Below, piece by piece: positions 12,960 through 24,076 of a stretch of 64,000 bases of DNA. Origin of the DNA: Bactericera cockerelli (taxonomy: Eukaryota > Arthropoda > Insecta > Hemiptera > Triozidae); contig CM044963.1 of assembly GCA_024516035.1 (NCBI GenBank), positions 25,315,935-25,379,934 of the forward strand, given 5' to 3'. The notes under the pieces are model-generated. The model was not told the DNA's origin, made no database searches, and saw only the letters and a program-made list of their open reading frames with translations. The position numbers and the translations under genes are program-made. The stretch's first letter is position 1. Each line of letters opens with the position of its first letter.

Positions 12960-13118
12960 CTGAAAACATAAGCAAAGTCAGACTTTTTCAAAAAGGCACT
13001 AAATTTCACTTTGTACAATAACAGAGCCGAATCTGGAAAAACGGATTGGAAATCTGGGCTGGAAATATTGTCAGTAATCTACCATTAATGGGTGGCAGGG
13101 TTTTTTTGATTCACCCTG
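12960..13118 (-). mobile_element. single end of the long-TIR element at 17,555-19,958
   Basis: Matches the right TIR of that element ('agtcagactttttc', 'cagtaatctaccattaa', 'tcaccctgta') but has no partner nearby. It is a truncated or solo end. Confidence 0.7.
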
Positions 13119-13317
13119 TAGATTCAGAGTTTAATATAGCCAGCAGAATTGCATAAAATTGAAATCACCCGGGAACAGATTTACTAAATGCTATATTTTA
13201 CCTTCATTGTATTTGTATGGTATTCTATACTATACCTCCAATTTATTTATATTTTTCTGACCTTGCTCTGGTACAACATATAAACTCATCAATTACCATA
13301 CTCTTGTCCTATTCCAG

Positions 13318-13467
13318 GCTTACGAACGTAGGTTCCCCACCACACCTCTTATTCCACTTCTTGTTGGCTGTGAAGTTCTTTTAGATGAGTACTCTGATGA
13401 CAAAGCAGAGCGCACTACAGAGCGACGTTTCAAGCTCATTGTAGAAGCACCATATTTAATCAAAAAG
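13318..13467 (+). CDS. retm: retm/SEC14L1-like, PRELI-domain exon (first exon seen)
   Basis: 150-nt phase 0-0 exon between acceptor 'cctattccag' and donor AAG|GTAAGC. The peptide begins AYERRFPTTPLIP and ends APYLIKK, matching the early PRELI/MSF1 region of SEC14L1 and Drosophila real-time, where AYERRFP..PLIP is a hallmark. PRELI domains bind or transfer phospholipids; in this family the domain precedes a Sec14 module. In vertebrate SEC14L1 about 20 residues precede this point, so the start-codon exon should lie upstream. I could not find it in the first 13.3 kb, so it may be outside the window or lost in a short exon. Confidence 0.93.
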
Positions 13468-13519
13468 GTAAGCATAACTGTGAATTTGCATGTATTATTT
13501 AGAAATAATCTATGCATAC

Positions 13520-13673
13520 AACCGACCTCAGTAGCTTGATCAATAAGGCGGCAGGTAACCTGGAGGTCGGTGGTTCAAGTCCCGGTTTCAGCGTAGATTT
13601 AGTAACGTGAGTTTGAGTAGTTGTGATATCACGAAAGTGATTAACACAAATATGATAACTTTTTTTTTAAACT
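13520..13673 (+). mobile_element. SINE family B with 14-bp target duplication
   Basis: A complete B element ('accgacctcagtagc' to 'atgataactttttttt') flanked by the direct repeat TAATCTATGCATAC at 13,506-13,519 and 13,674-13,687. This proves retroposition of the family and fixes its boundaries at about 154 bp. It sits only 52 bp after a retm splice donor. Confidence 0.93.
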
Positions 13674-13923
13674 TAATCTATGCATACTGTCATTCAAGAC
13701 TAGAAGGTCCAACAGTTTCAAAAGGTATCATTTATTGTTAGATAGGTATAATAATTATGGTAGTTTTAACAATATTAATTACTCTAAATTGTATTATTTT
13801 TTTAATAAACTTTCCAAGAACCGAGGACATGAACAACATGAGTACGACAGTCTTCTATCTACAATTTGTTCTTAGATATTAATAGAAAGAGACAGCAGCA
13901 ATACCCAATATACAAAACAAATA

Positions 13924-14057
13924 GAACCTCAGTAGCTGGATCGATAAGGCGGCGGACTTGTAACCTGGAGGTCGGTGGTTCAAGTCCGGGTTTCAACGTA
14001 AATATAGTAAAGCGAGTTTGAGTAGTTGTGACATCACGAAAATGATCAACACAAATA
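13924..14057 (+). mobile_element. SINE family B, 3' truncated
   Basis: Head and body as in the 13,520 copy, ending at 'gatcaacacaaata'. The final 'atgataact' tail is absent. Confidence 0.8.
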
Positions 14058-14548
14058 GAGAGAAAGTATATTTATTTATATACGGCCGTGTGACGACTAC
14101 GTCACTTGACTACGAAGTCCGGCTTTCTGGACATTTTTTTTAAACAAGATTTTTACAAGATTTCAAGTTAAAGGTGGAACATTTTTATCAACATTTTTTT
14201 TAACCAAACTTATTCCATTAACCAAACATTTTTTTTTAAATTTGTTTGGTTAATGGAATAAATTTGGCTAATACAAAACAAAGTGAATTTTCAAGAAAAT
14301 GTTTTTAAAAATAGTTTTTCTGTGATCGTTTTTGGGACGTATAATTTCATTAGAGATATCTTTTGATGTATTATAAATATCTCTTGAATGATGAATTTTA
14401 TTTTGCCTAGAGTCAAGCTTGAGTATATTTCAGAAAGGAATCAAGTTGAGATAGTACCTATAACTACTTGCATGAGTGTAGATATACTATATATCAAGCA
14501 AAGCGGTCGTTTCGCAGAGAACACCTCCCATAAACTACAGTGCTTATA

Positions 14549-16205
14549 CAGGGTGTATGAAAAAAAAGGAGCCAGTCAAAATATCTCGTCTATAGAAGCA
14601 ATTTTCAAAAAACCCTAAAAACACGTGTCTCATTATATGAAGGGGGAAACTTTTTCAGGGTGTTTAATTTTTCATATTCTTAACAGGGGCGGCCCCAGGG
14701 GGGTCAACTTTGGAATCTTAAATGGAACCACCCTATTTGTAATACATTTCTGAAAAGTAGTTGACATTAAAAGTATTTTAAGACTCTTTCGAGATTTTTA
14801 ATGAAAACAGGGCCGGAGATATCGTACATGTCATTTCATAGTTTTCAGTTATTTTTTATAAGTATTTTAAAAATTGGCATGTCTTTCTATTTGAAATAAT
14901 TAAATTTTCATGCCTTTTTTAATATCATTCGCTTTACCAGGGGAGGTGTCAAGGGGTCATCTTTTTTTACATAGTGTAAAAACTATTCTTTTTTAGTATA
15001 GTATAAGCTAAATAAATGCACTGAGTGTTGTTGTGTAATCTAAATTTAAGATACAATTGAAAACAGGGCCGGAGACTAGTACTGCATGCGGGTTTTAGAA
15101 TTTTACACATTCATTTGAAGTAAATCTGGCCTTGTTTTATTTTAAATTGATCAACATGGATCACTGCATTAATTTCTCACAAAATTTACTCGAAAAAGGA
15201 TGGTTTTTACATTATAAAAAAATAGATGACCCTGGTAAAGCGAATGATATAAAAAAGGCATGAAAATTTAATTATTTCAGATAGAAAGACATGTGTTTAA
15301 CATTTTTTACAAAAATACCATAAATTACTTATAAAAAATAACTGAAACCTGTGAAATGAAATGTACGATAAATCCGGCCTTGTTTTGATTAAAAATCTCA
15401 AACTAGTCTTTTTTTTTTTTTTTTTTTTAACACAGAATGGGCTTCAGGCCTGTGGACAGGAAGGAGGAAAAATCTCTTTAGTAGAGATACCAGGCCCAAG
15501 ACGGCAGCATACTTATGTATACTGCCGCCATGTCGGAAGCCTGGTTATGTGAAAATGGAAGGCCATTCCATGAGAACCGGGTCTGTCCCCTGTAAGAGAG
15601 GAGAGCCCCGGATCCCATGGTTCCCTAGCCTTCCCTACAACCGACCACAAAACACTAAAACCTCCCACCCCTCCACAGACCCAATAGACTAACCCTTGGA
15701 ACTACCTTTAGTATTACTTCAAGGGGTCAGTCCTCCCATTCTGCGTTATTTCTTTTTATTTATTTATTTATTGAATTTGATAGTACATTACATTTAAGTT
15801 TAACATAGGTGGTTTGAAACAAGTTTTGACATTTTATAATTAGTAATTATAATCTCTACAGTTTACAAGGGTGTCTATATAGTATATTTGATCTTCTTTT
15901 TTATATATCCATAATGCTATGCAATAGAGAAAGGTTAATAATATAGACCTACTAATCATCCCTCAAACTAGTCTTAAAATACTTTTAATGTCAACTACTT
16001 TTCAGAAATATATTACAAATAGGGTGGTTCCATTTAAGATTCCAAAGTTGACCCCCCTGGGGCCGCCCCTGTTAAGAGTATGAAAAATTAAACCCCCTGA
16101 AAAAGTTTCCCCCTCCATATAATGTTATACATGTTTCAGGGTTTTTTGAAAATCGCTTCCATAGACGAGATATTTTGACTGGCTCCTTTTTTTTCATACA
16201 CCCTG
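14549..16205. mobile_element. foldback element, CAGGGTG family 1, interrupted by an insertion
   Basis: Starts CAGGGTGTATG and ends CATACACCCTG with TA at both flanks. The two halves are inverted copies of each other over roughly 500 bp ('ggagccagtcaaaatatc' against 'gatattttgactggctcc'). A second, uninterrupted copy lies at 57,055-58,180. The right arm is split by a later insertion at 15,411-15,961. No transposase is present. A TA target and these ends suggest a Tc1/mariner-type parent, which is inference. Confidence 0.85.
15411..15961 (-). mobile_element. poly(A)-tailed retroposon inserted in a foldback element
   Basis: The 551-bp insert begins on the + strand with a long T run, which is the poly(A) tail of a - strand element. 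It is flanked by CTCAAACTAGTCTT at 15,397-15,410 and 15,962-15,975, a 14-bp target duplication. The body has GC-richer sequence (e.g. 'ggcagcatacttatg') that I cannot assign to a family. No long frame. Confidence 0.85.
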
Positions 16206-16307
16206 TATAATTGTGAACTACTCTAAGCACCACATCCTGTGATACAAAATCCATGTGCAATTAGTTGAAATATCTTTATCTTTTTTGTGTCCCTTACATC
16301 ATTTCAG

Positions 16308-16439
16308 ATCATCGGTGTGGACTTTGTGTATTTCCTGCAGAGAAATGAACTGGACTCTCGGGGCAGGACTCTGGAGATCGAGTCGAAAAACGAAACCTTC
16401 TCCAACCGAGTCATAGTGTTGGAGAAGTGTAGATATTTT
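16308..16439 (+). CDS. retm: retm/SEC14L1-like, PRELI-domain exon
   Basis: 132-nt phase 0-0 exon after 'catcatttcag', ending CGATATTTT-like before GTAAGTAA (TAT TTT|GTAAGT). The peptide runs IIGVDFVYFLQRNELDSRGR to VIVLEKCRYF. It contains the family core GVD-Y/F-VYF-Q-N and the ETFSNRV motif typical of SEC14L1/real-time PRELI domains. It continues directly from the 13,318 exon: in the vertebrate protein the equivalent segments are contiguous. This is the middle of the PRELI domain. Confidence 0.95.
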
Positions 16440-16454
16440 GTAAGTAAATTCTTC

Positions 16455-16650
16455 AAACATCCAGCGAGGTTAAGACTTGGATGGGTGACCATTCAAATTC
16501 CAATTTCCCGGCCCCACTCAGGCTGGGTGAGGTCAATGTGAGTAGCAGGTTTGTGAGTTTCCTGCGAATGGAGGGTAAAACCCCCGTCGTTATATGACCA
16601 TGGCAGTTGAAAGCGACGTTAAACCCCACTTAAAAAAAAAAAAAAAATTC
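16455..16650 (+). mobile_element. 5S-derived SINE (family G), 5' truncated
   Basis: Starts within the 5S-like part ('cagcgaggttaagact', 'ggatgggtgacc'). It carries the full body ('ggccccactcaggctgggtg', 'gcgaatggagggtaaaac', 'cagttgaaagcgacgtta') and ends in poly(A) to 16,647. It begins 15 bp after the donor of the 16,308 exon, so this intron starts almost immediately with the SINE. Confidence 0.85.
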
Positions 16651-16739
16651 TTCAAAAAAATATTACTTTTTTTTATATAGTATATTGATAATTCAGTGAA
16701 AGAAAAAAAAAAGCTTGGTTACCTATTTGTGTTCTTATC

Positions 16740-17100
16740 ATGAGGATGCCATAGGCAATAACCCCGCCCTTTAGCTAGGAGATATATGTTTCAATATATT
16801 TTTATATTCTTTTTCATTTTTATTGTTGTATATATTATTGTTTCCATTTTTTTCATTGTTAAAATAATTCTTTGTACTGTACATTTATGTCCATTTATAT
16901 CTAATAGAGTGTTGAATAATAGTAATAATGAGAACGTAAAAATTGGTTATTATTTTTTTTTTTTTAGTTACGATGCAACATTGTGCATAGTAAAATTACT
17001 GTGCACAACAATACAAGCATCAAATTATGTACATGACAGATAAACTACAGAAAAAACCAGTAAATTTGAGTTGTGAAAAGTACAGGTTTTTTTTAGTAAA
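16740..17100 (+). repeat. LINE-tail-like repeat ('ggcaataaccccgccc' family)
   Basis: 'ccataggcaataaccccgcc' followed by T/A-rich sequence. The same block occurs at 23,030-23,075 and 23,520-23,655 (inverted), 53,480-53,540 (inverted), 34,355-34,530, 54,655-54,790 and 59,365-59,420. Probably the 3' UTR of a non-LTR family. The rest up to the next exon is AT-rich. Confidence 0.5.
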
Positions 17101-17128
17101 GTAAATTTGAGTGACATCGCTATTGTGA

Positions 17129-17547
<419 letters not shown>

Positions 17548-17554
17548 CTTTATA

Positions 17555-19958
17555 CAGGGTGGACCAAAAAAACGTTTACACCCGTTAATGGTAGATTACT
17601 GACGACATTTCTAGGACGGATCTGCAATCCGTTTTTTCGGATTCGCCTTTATAACTGCACAAAGTGATTTTTTGCAACTTTCTGAAAAAGTCCGACTTTG
17701 GCTTATTCTTCAGGTCAGAACTTTTTTCCTGTTTAAGATGAGTTGATTCTGAACATTTCTGCGAAAAGCCAACAAAATTTCGATGTTTCTAGCTACACAA
17801 CTTTGTTTTTTACGGTTTGGTTTGGCATCTTTTTTGACACCTGAATAGAAAAAAAATACTCATGTAAATTTTTTACACTTTGAAACACTCAAGATTTGCC
17901 CGAGCAAATTTTGGCACAGACATGGGCAAGTTTGATAAAAGTTGGCGGTCAACCCAAGGATGCTAAAAAATAATTTTAAGATTTTTTATCACGTGATCTT
18001 CTGGGTAAACAAACCAGGTAAGTCTCAAAAAATGATGTTCAAAATCTCAAAAGTGTTGACCGTGTAGGGTCGTCTTGTACAGAAAGAGTAATTAGCTATT
18101 TATGTCTGATAATTATTTTCCTTGGAATTAATTAAAGGCCAGTCAAATGAATGATTGTTTGTTTCTCGATGATAGTTTTCAAGCATATTTTTCTGCATTC
18201 TATGAAATATTATCTTTAAACTTCTTGAGTTTTTTTTTAGTACAAGTTACATTATTATAATTCGGATGCTGAAATGGCAGATACGCATTTAGCATATGGA
18301 GTTGCCAACAGGAACATTTGGGATCACGTGAAAAACATAGTTTACGAAATGTGGTAGCAAGAATCCTGTTGGCATTTGATGACCTGACAGAAAAACCTTG
18401 AATCTTCCGCAACATTCGACGGAACATGATGAAGAGGTTCAACCTTTGCATCCAGGAAGGTGGACGCCACTTCCAACAGTTCCTCTAAGGGAATTGAGAA
18501 GGGAGGAAGGGAGAGAGAGAGAGAGAAAGGCAAGAAGGTAGAGGGACAGTTCTGAGTTAGAACTAAGGTACTAAAGTCACCATTGGTTTCAAAAATTTGT
18601 GTGAGGAGAATCCATAGTGTGTACTATGGCTAAATAAAATATGGCAACAGTCTTTTTTATTTTGTAGTCATGAATTTTTTGCTGGCTCTGGCGTTCGGAC
18701 CGGGTGGACTAGCTTACCACTGAGCTAATCGTGCGCGTCTAATCGTTTCTCATTGAACATACTAACACAAAATGTTTTTTTAAATGCCTTTTTGTTTGTA
18801 TCAAAATAGTATAAAACATAATAAAGACTGCAAAAGTTTATTAATTTTCCAAAATATTATCTTGTTTTTTTCAAGACTTCTATTAAGAGTTGGCATTCGG
18901 TAAATATTTGTTATTTAATTAGTATTGTTTATGATAGAAGAACCTACCTACATATTTACCTGGATTTATTTCATAAGCTCTATTTTCGTTTGGAAAATTC
19001 GCTAGTTTTTTTTTCTATCATAGGGAAACATAAGAAAAACCATCCTTACATTATCAAGGCAGTCTCTCAGGGGCTTACATGAATAATAATTATGTGTATT
19101 GTGATACCAATAGTATCTGATATAACTCAATTTACAGATGGTATTACCCCCAAAAAAAACATAAGTTGTTGGTGTTACAACAGGTCAGATACAGGTATGA
19201 ATAAAATATTCCATCAGATTTTTTTGATAATTAAAATAATATTGACCGTCGAGAATTGAACCTCGGTCATGCGACTAACACTCTTAGCACTACCACATCT
19301 AGCTAACACCACTGACAATCTGAGAAGCACGAAATTTATCATTTGAATTTTCCTAAACTGGCTGATGAAGGCATGTGAGACCGCGATATTCAAAAAAAGC
19401 AATGTAAACAATTTTTGTAAACAATACAAGACGCCCTTACACAGTCTACAGCTAGAAAACTCTTAGGGTTTTTGAAGAGTTTTTGGCAAACATCTAATAA
19501 TTTTTCCCAGAAGATCACGTGATAAAAAATCGTAAAATTATTTTTTAGCATCCTCTGGGCGGCCGCCAACTTTTATCAAACTTGCCCATGTCTGTGCCAA
19601 AATTTGTTCGGACAAATGTCGAGTATTTTATTTAATAAAAAAGTTTTTTTGGGTGTTTTTTTTCTGTTCAGGTGTAAAAAAATATGACAAACCAAATCTT
19701 AAAAAACAAAGTAGTGTAGCTAGAAACATCGAAATTTTGTTGGCTTTCTGCAAAATTGTTCAGAATCAACTCATCTTAAACAGGAAAAAAGTACTGACCT
19801 GAAGAATAAGCCAAAGTCGGACTTTTTCGGAAAGTTGCAAAAAATCACTTTGTGCAGTTACAAAGGCGAATCCGAAAAAAACGGATTGCAGATCCGGCCT
19901 GGAAATGTCGTCAGTAATCTACCATTAACGGGTGTAAACGTTTTTTTGGTCCACCCTG
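17555..19958. mobile_element. long-TIR DNA element, CAGGGTG family 4
   Basis: CAGGGTGGACC at the left and GGTCCACCCTG at the right, TA on both flanks, with about 450-bp inverted repeats. The inner ends are 'tcacgtgatcttctggg' at about 17,985-18,005 and 'ccagaagatcacgtga' at about 19,507-19,522. The 1.5-kb interior has no transposase-sized frame. It contains a SINE A fragment and AT-rich DNA. A solo end of this family is at 12,960-13,118. Confidence 0.88.
18650..18738 (-). mobile_element. SINE family A fragment
   Basis: Keeps the 3' end ('ttttattttgtagtcatga') and part of the tRNA-like head ('ccactgagctaatcgtgcgc'). The middle of the element is deleted. Confidence 0.6.
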
Positions 19959-20004
19959 TATGTGGTGAAGAAACCAATGGTAGCACACGACTACTAAGAG
20001 CCAC

Positions 20005-20145
20005 ATTATGAAACAGGATTAAAGTTCATCTAAGCCTGACACATCCTCAAGTTGGATTTTCAACCAATCACAGCATTCGCAGTGCACTATAGCCCGAATT
20101 AAGGGATAGTGTCTACTTCGATGAAATCTAATCCTGTTTTATAAT
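20005..20145. mobile_element. MITE with ATTATGAAACAGGATTA ends
   Basis: Left ATTATGAAACAGGATTA and right TAATCCTGTTTTATAAT are inverted repeats around 140 bp that include 'gcactatagcccg' and 'ccaatcacagc'. A second copy, inverted relative to this in its middle, was split by the BEL/Pao insertion (35,313-35,433 and 43,282-43,295). Confidence 0.75.
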
Positions 20146-20624
20146 TAAACCCTAAGAGCATATTTTCTTTTCTTAATCTTTTACATTATTTTCTTTCATC
20201 TCTGGCTAATGTCCACACTGGTCGTTACTCATACAATTAACTACTCTTTTTTCCTCGAGATGAAGTCAGTCTGGACATTCAAATTACAAAGTTTTAAAAT
20301 ATTCTACTCAGCCAGAATGCGAACCTAGGTTTTTTTTTATTTTTTATAGGCTTTCTTTTTTTTATGGCAGGATTCTCACTGGAGTGAGCTCTTCCACCCA
20401 ACCATTTATTTGCTGGCGATAAAGCCAGCAAAGAAGAAGAAGAAGAAAAAAAATAATAATAAAATAAAAAATAACAATAATATAAAATAATATAGGTCAC
20501 CCGAGTGCGCTATTTTCTCCGCCGTAGTCACACGGTGTGGAGGTTCAGTATGAGTCAACAGATAACATTCTGTCTTATTTAGTAAAACAGATTATACAGT
20601 TAAACCTGGATATAAGAGAACGAG

Positions 20625-20790
20625 TTCAACTCCCGGCTGGGGCAGACTTTTCGAAGAAAATTCTGTTCCATCCAAACACGTGAGGCTGGCATTTCCGGCC
20701 CTACCCAGGCTGGGTGAGGTTAATGTGGGTAGCTGGTACGATTACCAGCGAATGGAGGGTAAAACCCCCGTCCTAATCCAGGACGTTAAA
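20625..20790 (+). mobile_element. 5S-derived SINE body (family G), diverged
   Basis: 'acccaggctgggtgaggtta', 'gcgaatggagggtaaaaccc' and 'ggacgttaaatcaa' match the family G body. The 5' part ('caactcccggctgggg') looks tRNA-like rather than 5S-like, so this could be a related composite. The segment 20,146-20,624 holds AT-rich DNA only, with AAG/AAT runs near 20,430-20,490. Confidence 0.55.
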
Positions 20791-21404
20791 TCAAATAGAA
20801 TCGTTGGCGTTAGGAAGGGCATCCAGCCGTAAAAAATGTGCCAAAACCAATCAACCTCAACCATGAGGTTGAGCAACGTCGACCCTGCTTGAGCGTGATA
20901 AGACAGAGTAAAAAATAAGAGAACAATGTCCATGTCCAATTTACTTCTCTTCAGGGGAATACATGGAATAAGAGAAACCTGGATATAATAGAAAAAAATT
21001 CCGGTCCCTTGAATTCTCTTATATTTGGGTTTGACTGTACAATGTACATAGAGTTCAACGTATGCAAATAAAATAAAAGATTGCAAACCGGAAAACATAC
21101 AAACTATTCTGTAACATCAGAAAATTTTCAGTCTATACTTATAAAATGTGAATGTTTCATGAGAAAAACATACAGTAACGAAGAAATATTTTACATAGGA
21201 CTTACCAATTTTTGGTCCTCAATGGCCGAAGTATTGTAAACATAATACTCCTTTTCTTACTTATGGTATAAATACAGAATAAAAGTTCATGACTGATCAG
21301 TGATCACCCAGAACTGTTCCTAACTTAACAGTACCTATAAATCTCTTGAATAAGTTGTCAAGATTCCTGATAATTTCTAACAAATCATCCATTACAACTT
21401 GCAG

Positions 21405-21484
21405 GTACTCAGAGAGGAAGGCGTCACCCATGTTCCACAGTGGAAACCTCCAGAAGATGTAGAAGTTTGCGATGAACTGAGCAA
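21405..21484 (+). CDS. retm: retm/SEC14L1-like, linker exon
   Basis: 80-nt exon, phase 0 to 2, between 'ttacaacttgcag' and AGCAA|GTAAGT. The peptide VLREEGVTHVPQWKPPEDVE leads into CDELS plus a split Lys. This matches the segment after the PRELI domain in SEC14L1 (L-EEGIT-VP-W-P), a linker before the CRAL-TRIO N region. Splicing to 22,050 restores the codon AA|G. Confidence 0.93.
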
Positions 21485-21586
21485 GTAAGTGAAAAATATA
21501 TTATCAACCTGCATGTGTGGCACTTGGAGAGTGATGGGCAAGTGAGAGTGTCCCAGATATTAGAAGAAGAAATGTTGGGAAATGTT

Positions 21587-22009
21587 CATGGGCGTAGCCA
21601 GGGTGGTGCAGGAGGGGGCAGCTGCCCCCCTAGAAAATTCCAGGGAGTATGCAATACTATGCTGAGTCCACACAGGTGCAACATGCAACATGTTCCTGCA
21701 ACATGAATTCACTCTGTGTGGACGGCTTCTGAACACAAACATGAATGTTCAAAAATTATCCACGAGGATGTCGGTTTTCTACCGAACATCTTTGATCTTT
21801 GTTGCTACTATGTTGCACGTGTGTGGACGGCACTACTGAATTGAAACAGAGTGGATCGCTGACGAACACGAACTGCAACAGTGTTCCAATTGCCACACAC
21901 ATGTTGCAGCAACGTGTTGCATGTTGCACCTGTGTGGACCTAGCACTAGGCATTATTGATTTTAATCATCAGCTGCCCCCCCCTAGCCAAAATCCTGGCT
22001 ACGCCCATG
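21587..22009. mobile_element. non-autonomous hAT element filling a retm intron
   Basis: Perfect TIRs CATGGGCGTAGCCAGG / CCTGGCTACGCCCATG flanked by the 8-bp direct repeat GAAATGTT (21,579-21,586 and 22,010-22,017). The subterminal regions are also inverted ('ggggcagctgcccccc'). It takes up about three quarters of the 565-bp intron and ends 40 bp before the next acceptor. A second MITE is nested inside. Confidence 0.9.
21659..21950. mobile_element. nested MITE with TCCACACAGGTGCAACATG ends
   Basis: Inverted ends 'gtccacacaggtgcaacat' / 'atgttgcacctgtgtggac' with further internal copies of 'gtgtggacggc'. It lies wholly inside the hAT element at 21,587-22,009 and is therefore younger. Its ATGTTGCA-rich ends resemble in style the element at 11,610-12,335. 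Confidence 0.75.
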
Positions 22010-22049
22010 GAAATGTTCTTAAAAAAATATTTTGATGAATATATTTCAG

Positions 22050-22135
22050 GTTGGATCTGAAGGTGGATGTCCCGTGTGAGGAGAATAATCTGGATAAGTT
22101 GAGAAGACAAGGCAGCATGTCACCCTCGGGAAATA
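22050..22135 (+). CDS. retm: retm/SEC14L1-like, linker exon with SMSPSG
   Basis: 86-nt exon, phase 2 to 1, between 'atatatttcag' and GGAAATA|GTAAGT. The peptide LDLKVDVPCEENNLDKLRRQ continues GSMSPSGN. Serine-rich and charged, it corresponds to the variable linker of the family. It joins in frame with its neighbours on both sides: AA|G and A|AA both give Lys. Confidence 0.88.
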
Positions 22136-22171
22136 GTAAGTGGCACACTTTCTGTATGCTATCATTTACCA

Positions 22172-22415
22172 ACCTTGAATTGCACGCACGGTGACCTGGG
22201 TTCGATCCCCAGCGGGGTAGGATTTTTTCTGCTCTGTTCTTGGGTGTTCGGGGTCCACTTACCTCGTGAGGAAAAATGAGGAGCTGCTTTAATGAGAGCA
22301 GTGGCAGTATTATAGACAAAAATAAGATTTTAGGATATTGAAAGATATGGAAAAAGTCCTATAATTCTGCGCTACCCACTAAAAATTGTGATATAATAAC
22401 ACAAAGAAACACATT
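22172..22415 (+). mobile_element. SINE family E
   Basis: tRNA-like head ('gcacgcacggtgacctgggt', 'ttcgatccccagcgggg'), then 'tgctctgttcttgggtgttc', 'cctcgtgaggaaaaatgag', 'ggaaaaagtcctataattc' and 'aacacaaagaaacaca'. The first tRNA bases are lost. Confidence 0.85.
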
Positions 22416-22436
22416 ATTATTATTATCATTTACCAA

Positions 22437-22610
22437 CCTCAATAGATCTTAACATAAGGCTGGTAGTTCGAGTCCCAAGTATAGCAAGGATTTAGTGAAG
22501 TGAGTTTGAGTCATTGTGTAATTACAATATTGTTATACAAAAAGTTTACTCAAACTCGCCTTGCTAATAGCGCCTTAACCACTTGACTACCAATGCACCA
22601 AATTCAATCA
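22437..22610. mobile_element. SINE B (+) fragment next to SINE D (-) head fragment
   Basis: 22,437-22,540 matches the B head and body with deletions ('gtgagtttgagtcattgtg'). 22,545-22,600 carries an inverted tRNA-like segment 'ccttaaccacttgactacc' as in family D. Both are degraded. Confidence 0.5.
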
Positions 22611-22950
22611 CACTTCATATACTTTAACTGACTGATTGGCACACTGATTTCTGTATAATGAGAGTTAATACCTAGAGAGTTAAATTTACATTTAGGTTAC
22701 AAAATGCATGAGTCTATTGTCCAGAGAGCTCACCATTTCGGCTTTATAAACTGAAACCCGAGTGTTTTCGTTAGCTTTTTCTCCCACTTCTCAACTGATT
22801 TCTTTTGAGACCTATTATTTTTTTTATTTTTTTTTAAAACTCTTTATTAGTAGAACATAATATACATATATACAGACGAATAATGGTAAAAATTAAATAT
22901 AAAAATTGACAGTATTACTAATATAAACAAGAAAAAAAAATATATAGACA

Positions 22951-23020
22951 TACAGTAGAACCCCGTTATTATGAACTAATTGGTACCAGGGGTAGTTCAT
23001 AATAGCGGGGTTCTACTGTA
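22951..23020. mobile_element. 70-bp foldback MITE
   Basis: TACAGTAGAACCCCGTTATT at the left and its near-perfect inverse at the right, about 28-bp arms around a 14-bp loop, with TA ends. Elements with ACAGTAGAACC ends are common mariner-derived MITEs in animals. It lies inside a T-rich LINE-tail-like repeat, 68 bp upstream of the next exon. Confidence 0.85.
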
Positions 23021-23088
23021 TTTCCTAACTAAAGGGCGGGGTTAATGCTTATGGCAATCTCTTCCACCCAACCTCTTCCATTTCACAG

Positions 23089-23242
23089 AACATAACGAGC
23101 TCGAGTATCAACTGGAAGATGATTACATTCACCGTTGTCTGGGAGACCTGGATCCCATGCAAGAATCCAAACTCATCCAGTTCAAGAAACAGTTTGGTCA
23201 TCTGCAGAAAGGAAAACTACCCAGCGATTCCACTCTACTACG
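23089..23242 (+). CDS. retm: retm/SEC14L1-like, CRAL-TRIO N-terminal exon
   Basis: 154-nt exon, phase 1 to 2, between 'ccatttcacag' and CTACG|GTGAGA. The peptide begins HNELEYQLEDDYIHRCLGDL and continues DPMQESKLIQF to LPSDSTLL. The string YI-R-LGDL-P-QES-L-Q is the signature of SEC14L1-type proteins just ahead of the CRAL-TRIO_N helices. The exon joins the one at 29,337 through CG|G (Arg). Confidence 0.95.
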
Positions 23243-23282
23243 GTGAGAATCATAATTATTTTCATTATACAAGGCTTTATTA

Positions 23283-23505
23283 GGTACTAGCGGGCTATCG
23301 CCCGCTTTGCGGGGCGAGGCATGGCCGTGAAAGCAAAAAATCCTTTTTCGCCAATGGCAGGTGTTGTAGTGGGAATTTCCAAAAATCCCGTCTTATTGCA
23401 CATCTAGACTATAAGACAAAGCTACCTACCAAATTTCAGCTTCCTAGGACTTACGGTTTGGGCTGTAGAGCAATGATCAGTCAGTCAGTGACTTTGACAT
23501 TTACA
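23283..23505 (+). repeat. interspersed repeat, family R
   Basis: 'gcgggctatcgcccgctttg' then 'gtgaaagcaaaaaatcc', 'ccgtcttattgcacatctag' and a tail of CAGT repeats. It is the inverse of the copy at 985-1,200. Followed to 24,076 by LINE-tail-like sequence and two tandem 80-bp-scale copies of 'gaaatagttcgtgatt'. Confidence 0.6.
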
Positions 23506-24076
23506 TATTAAGATAAATGGACAAATAGTTATTTTAACAATGAAAAAAATGGAAACAATATATACAATAAAAATGAAAAAGAATAGAAAATATATAAAAA
23601 CATAAGTCCTAACTAAAGGGCGGGGTTATTGCCTATGGCAATCTCTTCCACCCAACAAAATCATCATGACTAAATCAGAAGAACACACATCCGCTTAGGT
23701 TACGCCATCGCGACATACAAAAGATAGGATTAAAAAATAATGAAATAGTTCGTGATTTGTTTTATTTAATATTTGGGATACCGCCCAATTTTTTTGAGCA
23801 ATTTATATCAGTGAAATAGTTCGTGATTAGTTTTATTTAATACTTAGGATATTGGCCAATTATTTTTGGGCAATTTATATCAGTTTTTATTAAACAGATT
23901 AAAAATAAGAAAAGTAAATATTCAGGAGTACCTATCTATTTAATCATCTTATCTATAAACTATGTATGTATGGTTTTATTTGTGGTGAAGCACAAGGCCT
24001 CTTCACAATTTTTTGTGGCTAGCGCAGCATTACTAAGATAAGAGCCTCCTGTACTTTTCGAATTATTCAATTACAT

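Noticed and set aside
1..13317. The start-codon exon of retm
   Set aside because: I looked for a short exon encoding the conserved N-terminus of the family before AYERRFP and found none that I could support.
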